Positions 7,981-16,197 of a DNA stretch of 64,000 nt are shown piece after piece. The notes under the pieces are model-generated. The model was not told the DNA's origin and did not search any database. It saw only the letters and a list, made by a program, of their open reading frames with translations. Made by a program: the position numbers and the translations under genes. This DNA is from Perlucidibaca piscinae DSM 21586 (GTDB taxonomy: Bacteria; Pseudomonadota; Gammaproteobacteria; Pseudomonadales; Moraxellaceae). The stretch's first letter is position 1; every line of letters begins with the position of its first letter. The DNA lies in assembly GCF_000420045.1 (NCBI RefSeq), contig NZ_ATUE01000005.1, positions 124,001 through 188,000 on the forward strand, in the 5' to 3' direction.

Positions 7981-10023
7981 ATGAGCACGGCATGGACGCG
8001 CCTGGGCGCCACGTTGGCCCTGGGCTTTGCACTGGCAGCTTGCGGCAGTGAAGACAACACCACGACCACTGGCAGCGCCAACCCCGCCACCCCGCCTGCG
8101 GCATCGGCCCGCGTGCAGCCGGACATCCTGCCCGGTGAAGATACCGTCACCACCAGCCTGCCCGTGGCCGCCATGCCACGCATCACCACCCTGGGCACGC
8201 GCGCCGAGACCAGCAGCGACTATGGCCGCTCGGCGGGCACCGGCAACGGCAACCTGGACTGGAGCGCCTTCTCCTACGATCGTCCTGCCGAGTTTGCCGG
8301 CATGGTCACCCTGCCCACCCAGCTCATCACCATGGATGACGGCACCCGCCTCGCCGCCAAGGTCACCCTGCCGGCCGGCAGCACGGGACAGGCTGCCAGC
8401 GGACGCTTTCCGGTGGTGCTGGTGCAGACCTCCTACAACAGCGAGTTCGGCAGCTACGCCGCAGCCATCGGCGGTGCCGACCCCTACATCGTGCAACGCG
8501 GCTACGCCACCGTGGTCGTCGACGTGCGCGGCACCGGCAACTCCGAAGGCCAGTGGGAAGCCTTCAGCGCGCGCGAACAGGCCGACTACCGCCAGGTCGT
8601 TGACTGGGTGGCACAGCAGTCCTGGTCGGATGGCCGGATCGGCTTGTACGGCGTCTCCTATCTCGGCATCACCAGCGTGCTCACCGCCGCCCAGCAGCAT
8701 CCCGCCGTCAAGGCCGCCTTTCCCATCGTGCCCATCGGTGACGGCTACCGTGACGTGGTGTTCACCGGCGGCCAGGTCAATGCCACCTTCATTCCGCTCT
8801 GGCTGACCCTGGTCACCGCGCTGGGCCTGCCCACCTATGGCGTGGCGCAAACCGATCCCATGGCGGCATTCACCGCCCTGGTCGACCACCTCATCGGCGC
8901 CGTCGCCAACTTCCAGGTACCGACCGTGCTCAAGGCCGCCATCGGCGACAACGAGACGGCCTACGACAATGACTTCTGGGCAGTGCGCTCGCCCATGGAA
9001 CAGGCCGCACGGATCACGGTCCCCACCTTCGTGGTCGGCGGCCTGCAGGACCTGTTCCAGCGCAGTGAGCCGATGTGGTTCGAGCGCCTCAAGGACCGCG
9101 TGCCGACCAAGTTGCTGATCGGTCCGTGGACACACATCGCCGCCGCCAACGTGCCCTCGGACGGTCTGCCAGCAGATGGCATCCCGCGCATGAACCAGAT
9201 CCTGCTGCGCTGGTTCGATCACTACGTGAAGGGCATCACCGCCGCCCGTGCCGATCAGATCCCCAACGTCACCCAGTTCGTCACCGGCCATGGCTATGCC
9301 ACCGCCACCGACTGGCCGCATGCTCGCCTCGGTGCGCGACGGCTGTTCCTGCATGGTGACAAGAGCCTGGGCACGAGCGCGCCGCAAACTGCCGAAGCCA
9401 CCGCGCTGGTGCCGCAGTCACCGCTGCAGGGGCTGTGCTCCGCCAGCACCTCGCAATGGACCGCAGGTGCTGCCGGCCTGCTGCCGCTGCCCTGCTTCGA
9501 CGATGACCGCATCAACCAGCTCAGCTCGGCCGTGTTCAGCACCGCGCCTCTGACCGAGGACCTGTACCTGAACGGCCCCATCCAGGCCGACATCTGGGTC
9601 TCCACCACCTCGCTGGATGCCGGCTTGTCGGTACGCGTTTCCGATCTTGACCCGGCTACCGGCAAGGCGGCGCCGCTCAGCAACGGCCTGCTCACCGCCT
9701 CGCTGCGTCAGGTCGATGCCAGCCGCTCGCGCTATGTCGATGGCATGATGCTCCAGCCCTGGCACCCTTTCACCAAGGCGTCGCTGCTGCCGGTCACGCC
9801 CAACGAGCCCATGCTGATGCGCGTGGAGATCTTTCCGACCAGCGCCCTGCTGAAGAAAGGCCATCGCCTGCAGATCAGCCTGGCCGCCAGCAACCTGCCA
9901 CAGGGTCTGGCACCGGCGCCGTCCCTGCTGCCCGGACTGCTCGGCGCCCTGACCATCCACAACACGCCCGAGCTGCCGTCCAGCGTGGTGCTGCCGGTGG
10001 TGCCCGCCAGCGTGCTCAACTGA
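7981..10023 (+). CDS. CocE/NonD-family serine hydrolase, lipoprotein
   Basis: 680 residues. A signal peptide ends in LAAC (Cys21), predicting a lipid-anchored envelope enzyme, and a Thr/Ala/Pro-rich linker follows. Residues about 110-430 are the alpha/beta-hydrolase core of the cocaine esterase / X-Pro dipeptidyl-peptidase family: VVVDVRGTGNSEGQWE (oxyanion region) and the nucleophile elbow GLYGVSYLG with Ser226. Candidate acid and His are in FVVGGLQDLFQ and IGPWTHIA. The C-terminal third, from about residue 450, is the beta-rich jelly-roll domain of the family (ADIWVSTTSLDAGLSVRVSDL). Family members hydrolyse esters or Xaa-Pro amides; the substrate is unknown here. Its 3' end overlaps the convergent oxygenase gene by 8 bases. 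Confidence 0.85.
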   Translation: MSTAWTRLGATLALGFALAACGSEDNTTTTGSANPATPPAASARVQPDILPGEDTVTTSLPVAAMPRITTLGTRAETSSDYGRSAGTGNGNLDWSAFSYDRPAEFAGMVTLPTQLITMDDGTRLAAKVTLPAGSTGQAASGRFPVVLVQTSYNSEFGSYAAAIGGADPYIVQRGYATVVVDVRGTGNSEGQWEAFSAREQADYRQVVDWVAQQSWSDGRIGLYGVSYLGITSVLTAAQQHPAVKAAFPIVPIGDGYRDVVFTGGQVNATFIPLWLTLVTALGLPTYGVAQTDPMAAFTALVDHLIGAVANFQVPTVLKAAIGDNETAYDNDFWAVRSPMEQAARITVPTFVVGGLQDLFQRSEPMWFERLKDRVPTKLLIGPWTHIAAANVPSDGLPADGIPRMNQILLRWFDHYVKGITAARADQIPNVTQFVTGHGYATATDWPHARLGARRLFLHGDKSLGTSAPQTAEATALVPQSPLQGLCSASTSQWTAGAAGLLPLPCFDDDRINQLSSAVFSTAPLTEDLYLNGPIQADIWVSTTSLDAGLSVRVSDLDPATGKAAPLSNGLLTASLRQVDASRSRYVDGMMLQPWHPFTKASLLPVTPNEPMLMRVEIFPTSALLKKGHRLQISLAASNLPQGLAPAPSLLPGLLGALTIHNTPELPSSVVLPVVPASVLN

Positions 10024-10684
10024 GCGCGCGAGTACGCATCCAGCCGGCGATGCTGTAACGCAGGCGCCGTGACTGCCTGACCTCGTGCGGCAGGTCGTCA
10101 CTGCGGAACACCACCAGCGTGCCCCCCTCCGGCGGTACCACCACCTCGCCCGCCGACGGCGAATGCAGCACCAGTTCACCACCACCATCCGCGGGCCATC
10201 CCGGTTCGTTCAGGTAGGTGACCGTCGAGATCACCCGCTCGCCCTGACCCGGCCGCCCGGCGGCGCCGGCCTGATGGCGATCGACATGGCGGCGGTAGCC
10301 CGCCCCCGGCGGATAGCAGGCGTAATGTGCCTCGACCTCGGCCAGCGCCAGAAACAGCTGTTCGTTGAGCACCCTGCGCAAGCCGTCCAGACAAGCCAGA
10401 TAATCGCCGCCTGCACACCACTCCGGCTGCAGCCAGGTCATGCGATCACCTCGGATGTCGCTGCGCTGCTGGCGCAGCTCGCCACGACCGATGGCCGCCG
10501 GCTGCAACGCGCCAGCGGCATCCAGCGCCTGCAACTCCGCCCGCAGCGCCGTGCAGGCATCGGTCGAAAAGAATCCGGGCAGCACGGCATGACCGTCGGC
10601 CACCAGGGCATCGACAACCGGCAGCCAATGGCCGGGGTCGAAAGCAGGTATGATGTCGCCCTGTTCCCGCGATCTGGTCATCAT
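10016..10684 (-). CDS. 2-oxoglutarate/Fe(II) oxygenase, SM-20/P4H-like
   Basis: 222 residues. The iron facial triad is visible as His133-x-Asp135 (YRRHVDRHQ) and His200 (DDLPHEV), with Arg209 in RYSIAGWM as the 2-oxoglutarate ligand; TYLNEPGWPADGGGEL is the typical strand between them. This matches the prolyl-4-hydroxylase-like SM-20 family, whose bacterial members hydroxylate proteins (for example elongation factor Tu in Pseudomonas) or unknown targets. Its ATG (10682-10684) overlaps the rlmJ ATG on the other strand, so each promoter must lie inside the other gene, or the true start is further in. No strong ribosome binding site is seen for the given start. Confidence 0.8.
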   Translation of the reverse strand: MMTRSREQGDIIPAFDPGHWLPVVDALVADGHAVLPGFFSTDACTALRAELQALDAAGALQPAAIGRGELRQQRSDIRGDRMTWLQPEWCAGGDYLACLDGLRRVLNEQLFLALAEVEAHYACYPPGAGYRRHVDRHQAGAAGRPGQGERVISTVTYLNEPGWPADGGGELVLHSPSAGEVVVPPEGGTLVVFRSDDLPHEVRQSRRLRYSIAGWMRTRALS

Positions 10685-11528
10685 GAATTACCGTCACCAT
10701 TTTCATGCCGGCAACTTTGCCGACGTCATGAAGCACAGCCTGCTCATGGGGCTGCTCGCCGCCCTGCAGAAGAAAGACACTCCGTTCTGCTACCTCGACA
10801 CCCATGCTGGCGCCGGAGTCTACGACCTGCACGGCACCCAGGCCCAGAAGACCGGTGAATACCTGCAGGGCATCGAGCGACTGGATGATCACCGCGGAGC
10901 CCCGCCCTGGGTGGCCAGCTACCTGCAGGGCGTGCTCGCTCGCCAGGCCAGCGGCGCACGCAGCGACTACCCCGGCTCGCCCTGGCTGGCCGTGCACGCG
11001 CTGCGCCCCCAGGACCGCGCCATCCTCATCGACGTGCAGCATGCCGAAGTCGCCAGCCTGCGTCATCACTTCAAGAACGACGCGCGGGTCGCGGTGCACC
11101 AGCGCAACGCCTACGAGGGACTGACCGCGCTGATCCCGCCCAAGGAAAAGCGCGGTCTGGCGCTGATCGATCCGCCCTACGAGATCGAGCGCGACAACTA
11201 CCCGCAGATCACCAAGCTGATCACGGCCGCCCATGCCAAATGGCCCACCGGCGTCTACGCGATCTGGTTCCCGATCAAGCAGCGCGCGCCCATCGTGCGC
11301 TTCTACCGCGAACTGATGAACAGCGGCATTCCAAAGCTGCTGACCTGCGAGCTGCTGATGCAGCCGGATGACAACGCGCTCGGTCTCAACGGCTCCGGCC
11401 TGCTGGTGGTGAATCCGCCCTGGGGCTTCGACACCGGCGCCCGCGAGACCCTGCGCTGGCTCAATGACCGCCTGTCGGATCACCCCCAGCGCAGCTGGAA
11501 TACCCGTTGGCTGGCCAATATAGAGTAA
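10683..11528 (+). CDS. rlmJ: 23S rRNA (adenine-2030-N6)-methyltransferase
   Basis: 281 residues, the E. coli RlmJ length. It methylates A2030 in 23S rRNA. The diagnostic N-terminus MNYRHHFHAGNFADVMKH is intact and the N6-adenine methyltransferase motif IV reads DPPYEIE. The long insert that shapes the RNA-binding surface is present, with FYRELMNSGIPKLLTCEL after it. The ATG at 10683 is fixed by the conserved N-terminus, although the upstream Shine-Dalgarno sequence is poor. A perfect dyad overlaps its stop codon. Confidence 0.95.
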   Translation: MNYRHHFHAGNFADVMKHSLLMGLLAALQKKDTPFCYLDTHAGAGVYDLHGTQAQKTGEYLQGIERLDDHRGAPPWVASYLQGVLARQASGARSDYPGSPWLAVHALRPQDRAILIDVQHAEVASLRHHFKNDARVAVHQRNAYEGLTALIPPKEKRGLALIDPPYEIERDNYPQITKLITAAHAKWPTGVYAIWFPIKQRAPIVRFYRELMNSGIPKLLTCELLMQPDDNALGLNGSGLLVVNPPWGFDTGARETLRWLNDRLSDHPQRSWNTRWLANIE

Positions 11529-11536
11529 GTACTCTA
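11521..11536. promoter_or_regulatory. Perfect 7-bp dyad before the SCP2-alcohol dehydrogenase pair
   Basis: TAGAGTA-AG-TACTCTA, perfectly symmetric, spanning the rlmJ stop codon and lying 40 bases before the ATG at 11577. Its size and position suit a dimeric repressor operator (for example TetR or GntR type) controlling the two following genes. No cognate regulator is encoded beside it. Confidence 0.4.
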
Positions 11537-11576
11537 AACTGTTTGCCCTTCGTACCACCTGACGTGAGCCGCCACG

Positions 11577-12101
11577 ATGTCCAAGGAATCGCTGGGCTAC
11601 AATGCCCAGAAAGCCTATGTCGCCACCATGATGCAGATCGTCGGTCGCGGCCTTGCCGCCACCAGCCACGTCGATGCTGCCGTGCAGGCCGAACTGGCCG
11701 CCTTCCCGGCCGGCTACCAGATCTGCATGACCGTGCATCCGTCCGGTCCGTCGTTCTTCCTGCGCATGCAGGATGGCGGCGTCGCCAGCCTGGTGTCGGC
11801 GCCGGTTGGCAAGCCTGACCTGACCATCCGTTTCAAGCACCTGTCGCACGCCTTCCTGGTGTTCTCATTCCAGGAAGGAACCGCCCAGGCATTCGCGAAT
11901 GACCGCATGATTGCCGACGGGAACCTGTCGCACTCCATCCGCCTGGTGCGCTGCCTGAACAAGATGGAAACCCTGATTCTGCCGAAGCTGGTCGCCGAAC
12001 GCGCCGTCAAGCGCTACGACAACCTGCCACTCACCGAAAAAGTCGCCAAGGCCGCCCGCATCTACGCGCTGGTCGCCAAATCCTTTGTTGCAGGAATCTG
12101 A
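11577..12101 (+). CDS. SCP2-like lipid-binding protein (putative)
   Basis: 174 residues, no signal peptide. The middle section (QICMTVHPSGPSFFLRMQDGG, then PDLTIRFKHLSHAFLVFSFQEG and TAQAFANDRMIADGNLSHSI) has the strand-helix pattern of sterol-carrier-protein-2 domains, where a substrate value is 'lent' through a hydrophobic tunnel. This is a weak fold-level match; no catalytic residues are expected. It ends 2 bases before the iron alcohol dehydrogenase start codon, so the two form an operon and probably act on the same hydrophobic alcohol or aldehyde. The specific ligand is unknown. Confidence 0.6.
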   Translation: MSKESLGYNAQKAYVATMMQIVGRGLAATSHVDAAVQAELAAFPAGYQICMTVHPSGPSFFLRMQDGGVASLVSAPVGKPDLTIRFKHLSHAFLVFSFQEGTAQAFANDRMIADGNLSHSIRLVRCLNKMETLILPKLVAERAVKRYDNLPLTEKVAKAARIYALVAKSFVAGI

Positions 12102-12103
12102 TC

Positions 12104-13291
12104 ATGAGCAAGCCCTACTACGAATTCTTCTGCCCGGTGAAGGTCATCGCCGGTCATGCCGCACTTGAGCACGTGCCCTTCGAGCTCAGCATCCTCGGCG
12201 TCAAGCGCCCCATGGTCATCACCGACAAGGGTGTGCGCGGCGTCGGCCTGCTCAACCACGTCGAGGCCGCCTTCGGTGCCGCTGACGCAGAGATCGCCGC
12301 CATCTTCGATGACGTGCCGCCGGACAGCTCGCTGCAGACCGTGCGCGCCGCCGCCCAGGCCTACCGCGCCGCCAACTGCGACGCCATCATCGCCATCGGT
12401 GGCGGTTCGGTGATCGACACCTCCAAGGCCGTCAACATCCTGGTCTCCGAAGGCGGTGACGACCTCCTCGTCTACTCCGGCGCCCATGTGCTGAAGAATC
12501 CGCTGAAACCGCTGTTCGTGGTCCCGACCACCTCCGGCACCGGTTCGGAAACCACCGCCATCGCGGTCATCTCCGACACCGAAAAGGGCGTGAAGATGCC
12601 CTTCATGTCCTACTTCCTGATGCCCAACGCCGCTGTGCTCGATCCGCGCATGACGCTGACCCTGCCGGCGCACATCACCGCCATGACCGGCATGGACGCC
12701 ATGACCCATGCGGTCGAGGCCTTCACCTGCCTGGCGCACAACCCGATCAGCGATGCCTATGCCCAGGGCGCCATCACCAAGATCGCCGGCAACCTGCTCA
12801 AGGTGCTGGACAACCCCGCCGATGCCGACGGCCGCCTCGAGCTGGCCCAGGCCTCGACCATGGCCGGCGTCGCCTTTTCCAACGCCATGGTCGGTCTGGT
12901 GCACGCCCTCGGCCACTCGCTGGGCGCGGTCTGCCACCTGCCGCACGGCCTGTGCATGAACCTGTTCCTGCCCTACGCGCTGGAATACAACAAGGACAGC
13001 AATGGCGACCGCATCGCCGAGCTGCTGCTGCCGCTGGCAGGCGCCGATGTCTACGCCGCCACCCCGGCCGCCCAGCGCGCCGACCGCGCCATCGCCGAGA
13101 TCAAGCGCCTGCGTGACGAGATCCATGTCCGCTGCAAGCTGCCGCGCACGCTGCAGGAAACGGGCAAGGTCAGCCGCGAGCAGCTCGACCAGATCGCTCG
13201 CCTGACTCTCGACGACGGCGCCATCATCATGAATCCGAAGGAAGCCGATCTGGGCCAGATCAAGGCGATCCTGGAGCTGGCCTGGGGTTGA
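12104..13291 (+). CDS. Iron-containing alcohol dehydrogenase
   Basis: 395 residues, standard for family III alcohol dehydrogenases. NAD-binding loop GGGSVIDTSKAV, then VPTTSGTGSETTAIAVI, and the metal-binding helices GMDAMTHAVEAF and VHALGHSLGAVCHLPHG supply the Asp and three His ligands for iron or zinc. It should interconvert an alcohol and its aldehyde with NAD(P). The coupling to an SCP2-like protein suggests a medium- or long-chain substrate, but that is inference. Repeat copy A lies between its stop and the convergent cysQ gene. Confidence 0.9.
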   Translation: MSKPYYEFFCPVKVIAGHAALEHVPFELSILGVKRPMVITDKGVRGVGLLNHVEAAFGAADAEIAAIFDDVPPDSSLQTVRAAAQAYRAANCDAIIAIGGGSVIDTSKAVNILVSEGGDDLLVYSGAHVLKNPLKPLFVVPTTSGTGSETTAIAVISDTEKGVKMPFMSYFLMPNAAVLDPRMTLTLPAHITAMTGMDAMTHAVEAFTCLAHNPISDAYAQGAITKIAGNLLKVLDNPADADGRLELAQASTMAGVAFSNAMVGLVHALGHSLGAVCHLPHGLCMNLFLPYALEYNKDSNGDRIAELLLPLAGADVYAATPAAQRADRAIAEIKRLRDEIHVRCKLPRTLQETGKVSREQLDQIARLTLDDGAIIMNPKEADLGQIKAILELAWG

Positions 13292-13312
13292 TCCGGGCCA
13301 TGTGACGCCTGG

Positions 13313-13413
13313 GGGTGGCTGAACACCGCTCAAAACACGCCGTGAATACGTCCCTGTAGGCTCGCGCGCGCCATGCATGGCGCGCGACGGTTTTGAACGA
13401 CATCCAGCCACCC
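13313..13413 (+). repeat. Variable-arm palindromic element, copy A
   Basis: 101-bp element between the convergent ends of the alcohol dehydrogenase and cysQ genes. Arms 13313-13336 and 13390-13413 pair at 19 of 24 positions, and all five mismatches are A opposite C, so they become G-U pairs in RNA from the minus strand. Inside lies the conserved core ATACGTCCCTGTAGGCTC and an inner 22-bp perfect palindrome at 13365-13386. Core matches copies B and C; arm sequence does not. Confidence 0.85.
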
Positions 13414-13444
13414 TGCCACTGACGTTCCAGCATCGAGTCGTCAA

Positions 13445-14317
13445 TCAAACGACTGGCAGCATGCTCAGCCAGCGCGCCGGCTCGCTGCCGACAGCCAGGA
13501 AATGGCCGTTGAGCAGGGTGTCGCGTTCGTTGTAGCGGAAGGGACGGCCGTGCAGGTCGACCAGATGGCCTCCGGCCTGCTCCAGCACGACCTGGGCGGC
13601 GGCGGTGTCCCATTCGCTGGTGGGGCCGAAGCGCGGGTAGGCGTCGGCCACCCCCTCGGCGACCGCGCAGATCTTGAAGGCCGATCCGGCTGGCACAGAC
13701 TCCACCATCCCCCAGACTTCTTGCAGGGCCGTTTCGAAGACCTGGAGCTGTTCGAGTCCGTGGCGTCGACTCACCGTCAGGCGCAAGGGGCGCTCGCCAG
13801 GCTGCGGCAGCGGCGCCACCCGGACCGGCTGCCAGACAGCCTCAGCCGCCACCCCGCCTGCATCCGATGCGGCCACGCGCCACGCCCCCAGCCCCTCGGC
13901 CGCGACGTAGCTGATGCCCGTCACGGGACCATGAACAACACCCAGCACGGCTCGGCCACCGCGCACCCAGGCGATGTTCACCGAGAACTCGCCGTTGCGC
14001 GCAAGAAACTCCCTGGTGCCATCCAGCGGATCCACCACCCAGCACGATGGCCAGGTGGCGCGCTGGCTGAGCTCGTCTTCGGCGGACTCTTCCGAGAGCA
14101 GTGCAATCGTCGGTGCAAGCTGCCGCAAGCCCTCCGCAATCACGTCATGCGCGGCCAGATCGGCCGCCGTCAGCGGCGAGGCATCGGACTTCTCCTGCAC
14201 CGCCCAGCGTGCGGGATCCTCGTAGATGGCGAGGATGGCCTGCCCCGCTGCGATCGCGACCCGGCGCACCGCCTCCAGATCCTCGCGTCCCACCACGCCA
14301 GCGTCATCAAAGGGCAT
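13445..14317 (-). CDS. cysQ: 3'(2'),5'-bisphosphate nucleotidase
   Basis: 290 residues. It removes a phosphate from 3'-phosphoadenosine 5'-phosphate, a toxic by-product of sulfate assimilation, with Mg2+. The inositol-monophosphatase-family metal motifs are intact: Glu76-Glu77 in LLSEES, and Asp96-x-x-Asp99-Gly-Thr in VVDPLDGTREFL; the C-terminal SEWDTAAAQVVLEQAGG block completes the site. About 20-40 residues longer than E. coli CysQ. No sulfur genes are adjacent. It faces the YrfG gene divergently with a 55-base gap, so promoters must be close together. Confidence 0.9.
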   Translation of the reverse strand: MPFDDAGVVGREDLEAVRRVAIAAGQAILAIYEDPARWAVQEKSDASPLTAADLAAHDVIAEGLRQLAPTIALLSEESAEDELSQRATWPSCWVVDPLDGTREFLARNGEFSVNIAWVRGGRAVLGVVHGPVTGISYVAAEGLGAWRVAASDAGGVAAEAVWQPVRVAPLPQPGERPLRLTVSRRHGLEQLQVFETALQEVWGMVESVPAGSAFKICAVAEGVADAYPRFGPTSEWDTAAAQVVLEQAGGHLVDLHGRPFRYNERDTLLNGHFLAVGSEPARWLSMLPVV

Positions 14318-14372
14318 TGCCCGACCTCCTGCCAGCCTGCACAGTCAGGCCGGATTTGTCATACTCGCACGC

Positions 14373-15074
14373 ATGATAACGACACCGACACCCGACTGGT
14401 CAGCCATCGACACCGTCATCCTGGACATGGATGGCACCGTCCTTGACCTGCACTTCGACAACCGTTTCTGGCTGCATCACCTGCCGGCCGCCTACGCCGC
14501 ACGCCGCGGCATGTCCCAGGCGGAGGCGCTCCAGCATCTCGTCGGCCTCTTCAACGGCCAGCAAGGCACGCTGAACTGGTACTGCGTGGATTACTGGAGC
14601 GCGCAGGTCGGCTTCGACATCGCAGCCCTCAAGCCCGAGCTCAAGCACCTGATCCAGCCGCGCGTCGATGCCTTCGACTTCCTCGCCCGCTTGCATGCCA
14701 GCGGTCGCCAGGTGCTGCTCGCCACCAACGCGCACCGCGCCAGCCTTGAGCTGAAGCTTGCCGAAACCACCATGGGTCAGTGGTTTCATGCCTTGGTGAG
14801 TTCGCACGACTACGGCCACGCCAAGGAAGAGCAGGCGTTCTGGCAGCGCCTGCGTCAGGAGCACCCGTTCGATCCGGCCCGAACCCTGTTTCTGGATGAC
14901 AGCGAGGCCGTGCTCGACAGTGCCCGCCGCTTCGGCATCGCCCGGCTGATCAGCATCGTCACCCCCGACAGCCAGACCCCGCCACGCACCGGATTGCGCT
15001 ATCCCGCCATTGACCGCTTTGCCGAGCTGGCACTACCCGACAGTGTGCACGCGCCGCGGAGCCAGACGGCATGA
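14373..15074 (+). CDS. yrfG: GMP/IMP nucleotidase (HAD family)
   Basis: 233 residues. HAD phosphatase with motif I LDMDGTVLDL, motif II LATNAH and motif IV LFLDDSEAVLD; the cap segment (FWLHHLPAAYAARRGM) matches YrfG, which dephosphorylates GMP and IMP. The ATG at 14373 is preferred since the family starts a few residues before IDTVILDMDG. Its stop overlaps the hslR start by 4 bases; yrfG next to hslR is the same gene order as in enterobacteria, which strengthens both names. Confidence 0.92.
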   Translation: MITTPTPDWSAIDTVILDMDGTVLDLHFDNRFWLHHLPAAYAARRGMSQAEALQHLVGLFNGQQGTLNWYCVDYWSAQVGFDIAALKPELKHLIQPRVDAFDFLARLHASGRQVLLATNAHRASLELKLAETTMGQWFHALVSSHDYGHAKEEQAFWQRLRQEHPFDPARTLFLDDSEAVLDSARRFGIARLISIVTPDSQTPPRTGLRYPAIDRFAELALPDSVHAPRSQTA

Positions 15075-15469
15075 GCGACACCGGCAGCGGCAGCGGCGTG
15101 CGCATCGACAAATGGCTGTGGGCGGCGCGCTTCTTTCGCACCCGCTCGCTTGCCAAGGCGGCCATCGAGGGTGGCCAGGTCCATATCGACGGCCAGCGCG
15201 TCAAGGTAAGTCGCGAGCTGCGACCGGGCATGGTGCTGACCGTGCGCCAGGGCTTCAACCACAAGACCGTGGAAGTGCTGGCGCTCAGCGAAGTGCGTGG
15301 TCCTGCGCCTGTCGCGCAGCAGCTGTACCGTGAAACAGAAGACAGCGTGGCCGCTCGCGAAGCTCGCAGCGAGCAGCGCCAGCTCGACAACCTCGCCCAC
15401 CCCGACCATCGCCCGAATAAGAAGGAACGGCGCGCCATCCATCGCTTCCAGCGCTGGGAGGCACCATGA
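15071..15469 (+). CDS. hslR: Heat shock protein 15, ribosome-associated
   Basis: 132 residues. An S4 RNA-binding domain occupies residues about 10-70 (RIDKWLWAARFFRTRSLAKA, then GGQVHIDGQRVK), followed by a basic C-terminal tail. Hsp15 binds free 50S subunits that still carry a nascent chain, helping recycle stalled ribosomes after heat shock. Linked to yrfG on one side and the DUF1275 gene on the other by 4-base ATGA overlaps. Confidence 0.92.
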   Translation: MSDTGSGSGVRIDKWLWAARFFRTRSLAKAAIEGGQVHIDGQRVKVSRELRPGMVLTVRQGFNHKTVEVLALSEVRGPAPVAQQLYRETEDSVAAREARSEQRQLDNLAHPDHRPNKKERRAIHRFQRWEAP

Positions 15470-16152
15470 TCAAGCGCATGCCGCGCTGGATCCTGCTGGG
15501 CGCCTGGCTGCTGGCCTGCATCGCCGGCATGATCAACGTGGTCGGGTTCATGGGGCTGGAGCAGCACGCCATCACCCACCTTACCGGCACCAGCACCCTG
15601 CTCGGGGCGGCCATCGCGCAAGGCCGGGGCGGCCTGGCCCTGGAACTGGCTGGCGCCATCCTCGCGTTTCTGCTTGGCGCCCTGCTCAGCGGCCTGATCA
15701 TCCGCAACACCAGCCTGTCGCTGGGACGTCACTACAACGCCGTGCTGGCGCTGGAGGCCGGCTTGCTGGTGCTGGCCGTGCCGCTGCTCGAACGGCACAG
15801 CCTGTCAGGACTCTACGTCGCCGCCACTGCCTGCGGCCTGCAGAACGCCATGGCCACCACCTACAGCGGCGCCGTCATCCGCACCACCCATCTCTCCGGC
15901 ATGGTCACGGACCTCGGCCTGCTGCTCGGCCAGCTGTTGCGCGGCATCGTCATCGAGCGCCGTCGCCTGGCGGTATGCCTGACCGTCATCAGCGGTTTCC
16001 TCATCGGCAGCCTGATCGGCGCCCTGCTGTTCAGCTGGCTGCAGTTCCGCACCCTGCTGGTACCCGCCGCCCTGACCGGGGTCACGGCACTGGCCTATGG
16101 CGCCTACCTCAGCCGCCACGGCCACCGGAACGAGCACGGCAGTTCACGCTGA
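15466..16152 (+). CDS. YoaK/DUF1275 family inner-membrane protein
   Basis: 228 residues with about six hydrophobic segments: one at residues 5-25 (WILLGAWLLACIAGMINVVG), then long stretches around 55-75, 85-105, 115-135, 165-190 and 195-215. The N-terminal AGMINVVGFMGLEQHAITHLTGTS and the QNAMATTYSGAVIRTTHLSGMVTDLG block are the signature of DUF1275. Members are small integral membrane proteins of unknown function, sometimes suggested as transporters. It is the last gene of the yrfG-hslR operon. Confidence 0.85.
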   Translation: MIKRMPRWILLGAWLLACIAGMINVVGFMGLEQHAITHLTGTSTLLGAAIAQGRGGLALELAGAILAFLLGALLSGLIIRNTSLSLGRHYNAVLALEAGLLVLAVPLLERHSLSGLYVAATACGLQNAMATTYSGAVIRTTHLSGMVTDLGLLLGQLLRGIVIERRRLAVCLTVISGFLIGSLIGALLFSWLQFRTLLVPAALTGVTALAYGAYLSRHGHRNEHGSSR

Positions 16153-16197
16153 GCCTGCTGGAGACAGCATCTCGCGGGATGCCGTCGGTGGCAGACA

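Noticed and set aside
13260..13613. Small minus-strand frame reading through repeat copy A
   Set aside because: Consists of the repeat element and the 3' end of neighbouring genes; no ribosome binding site and no similarity.
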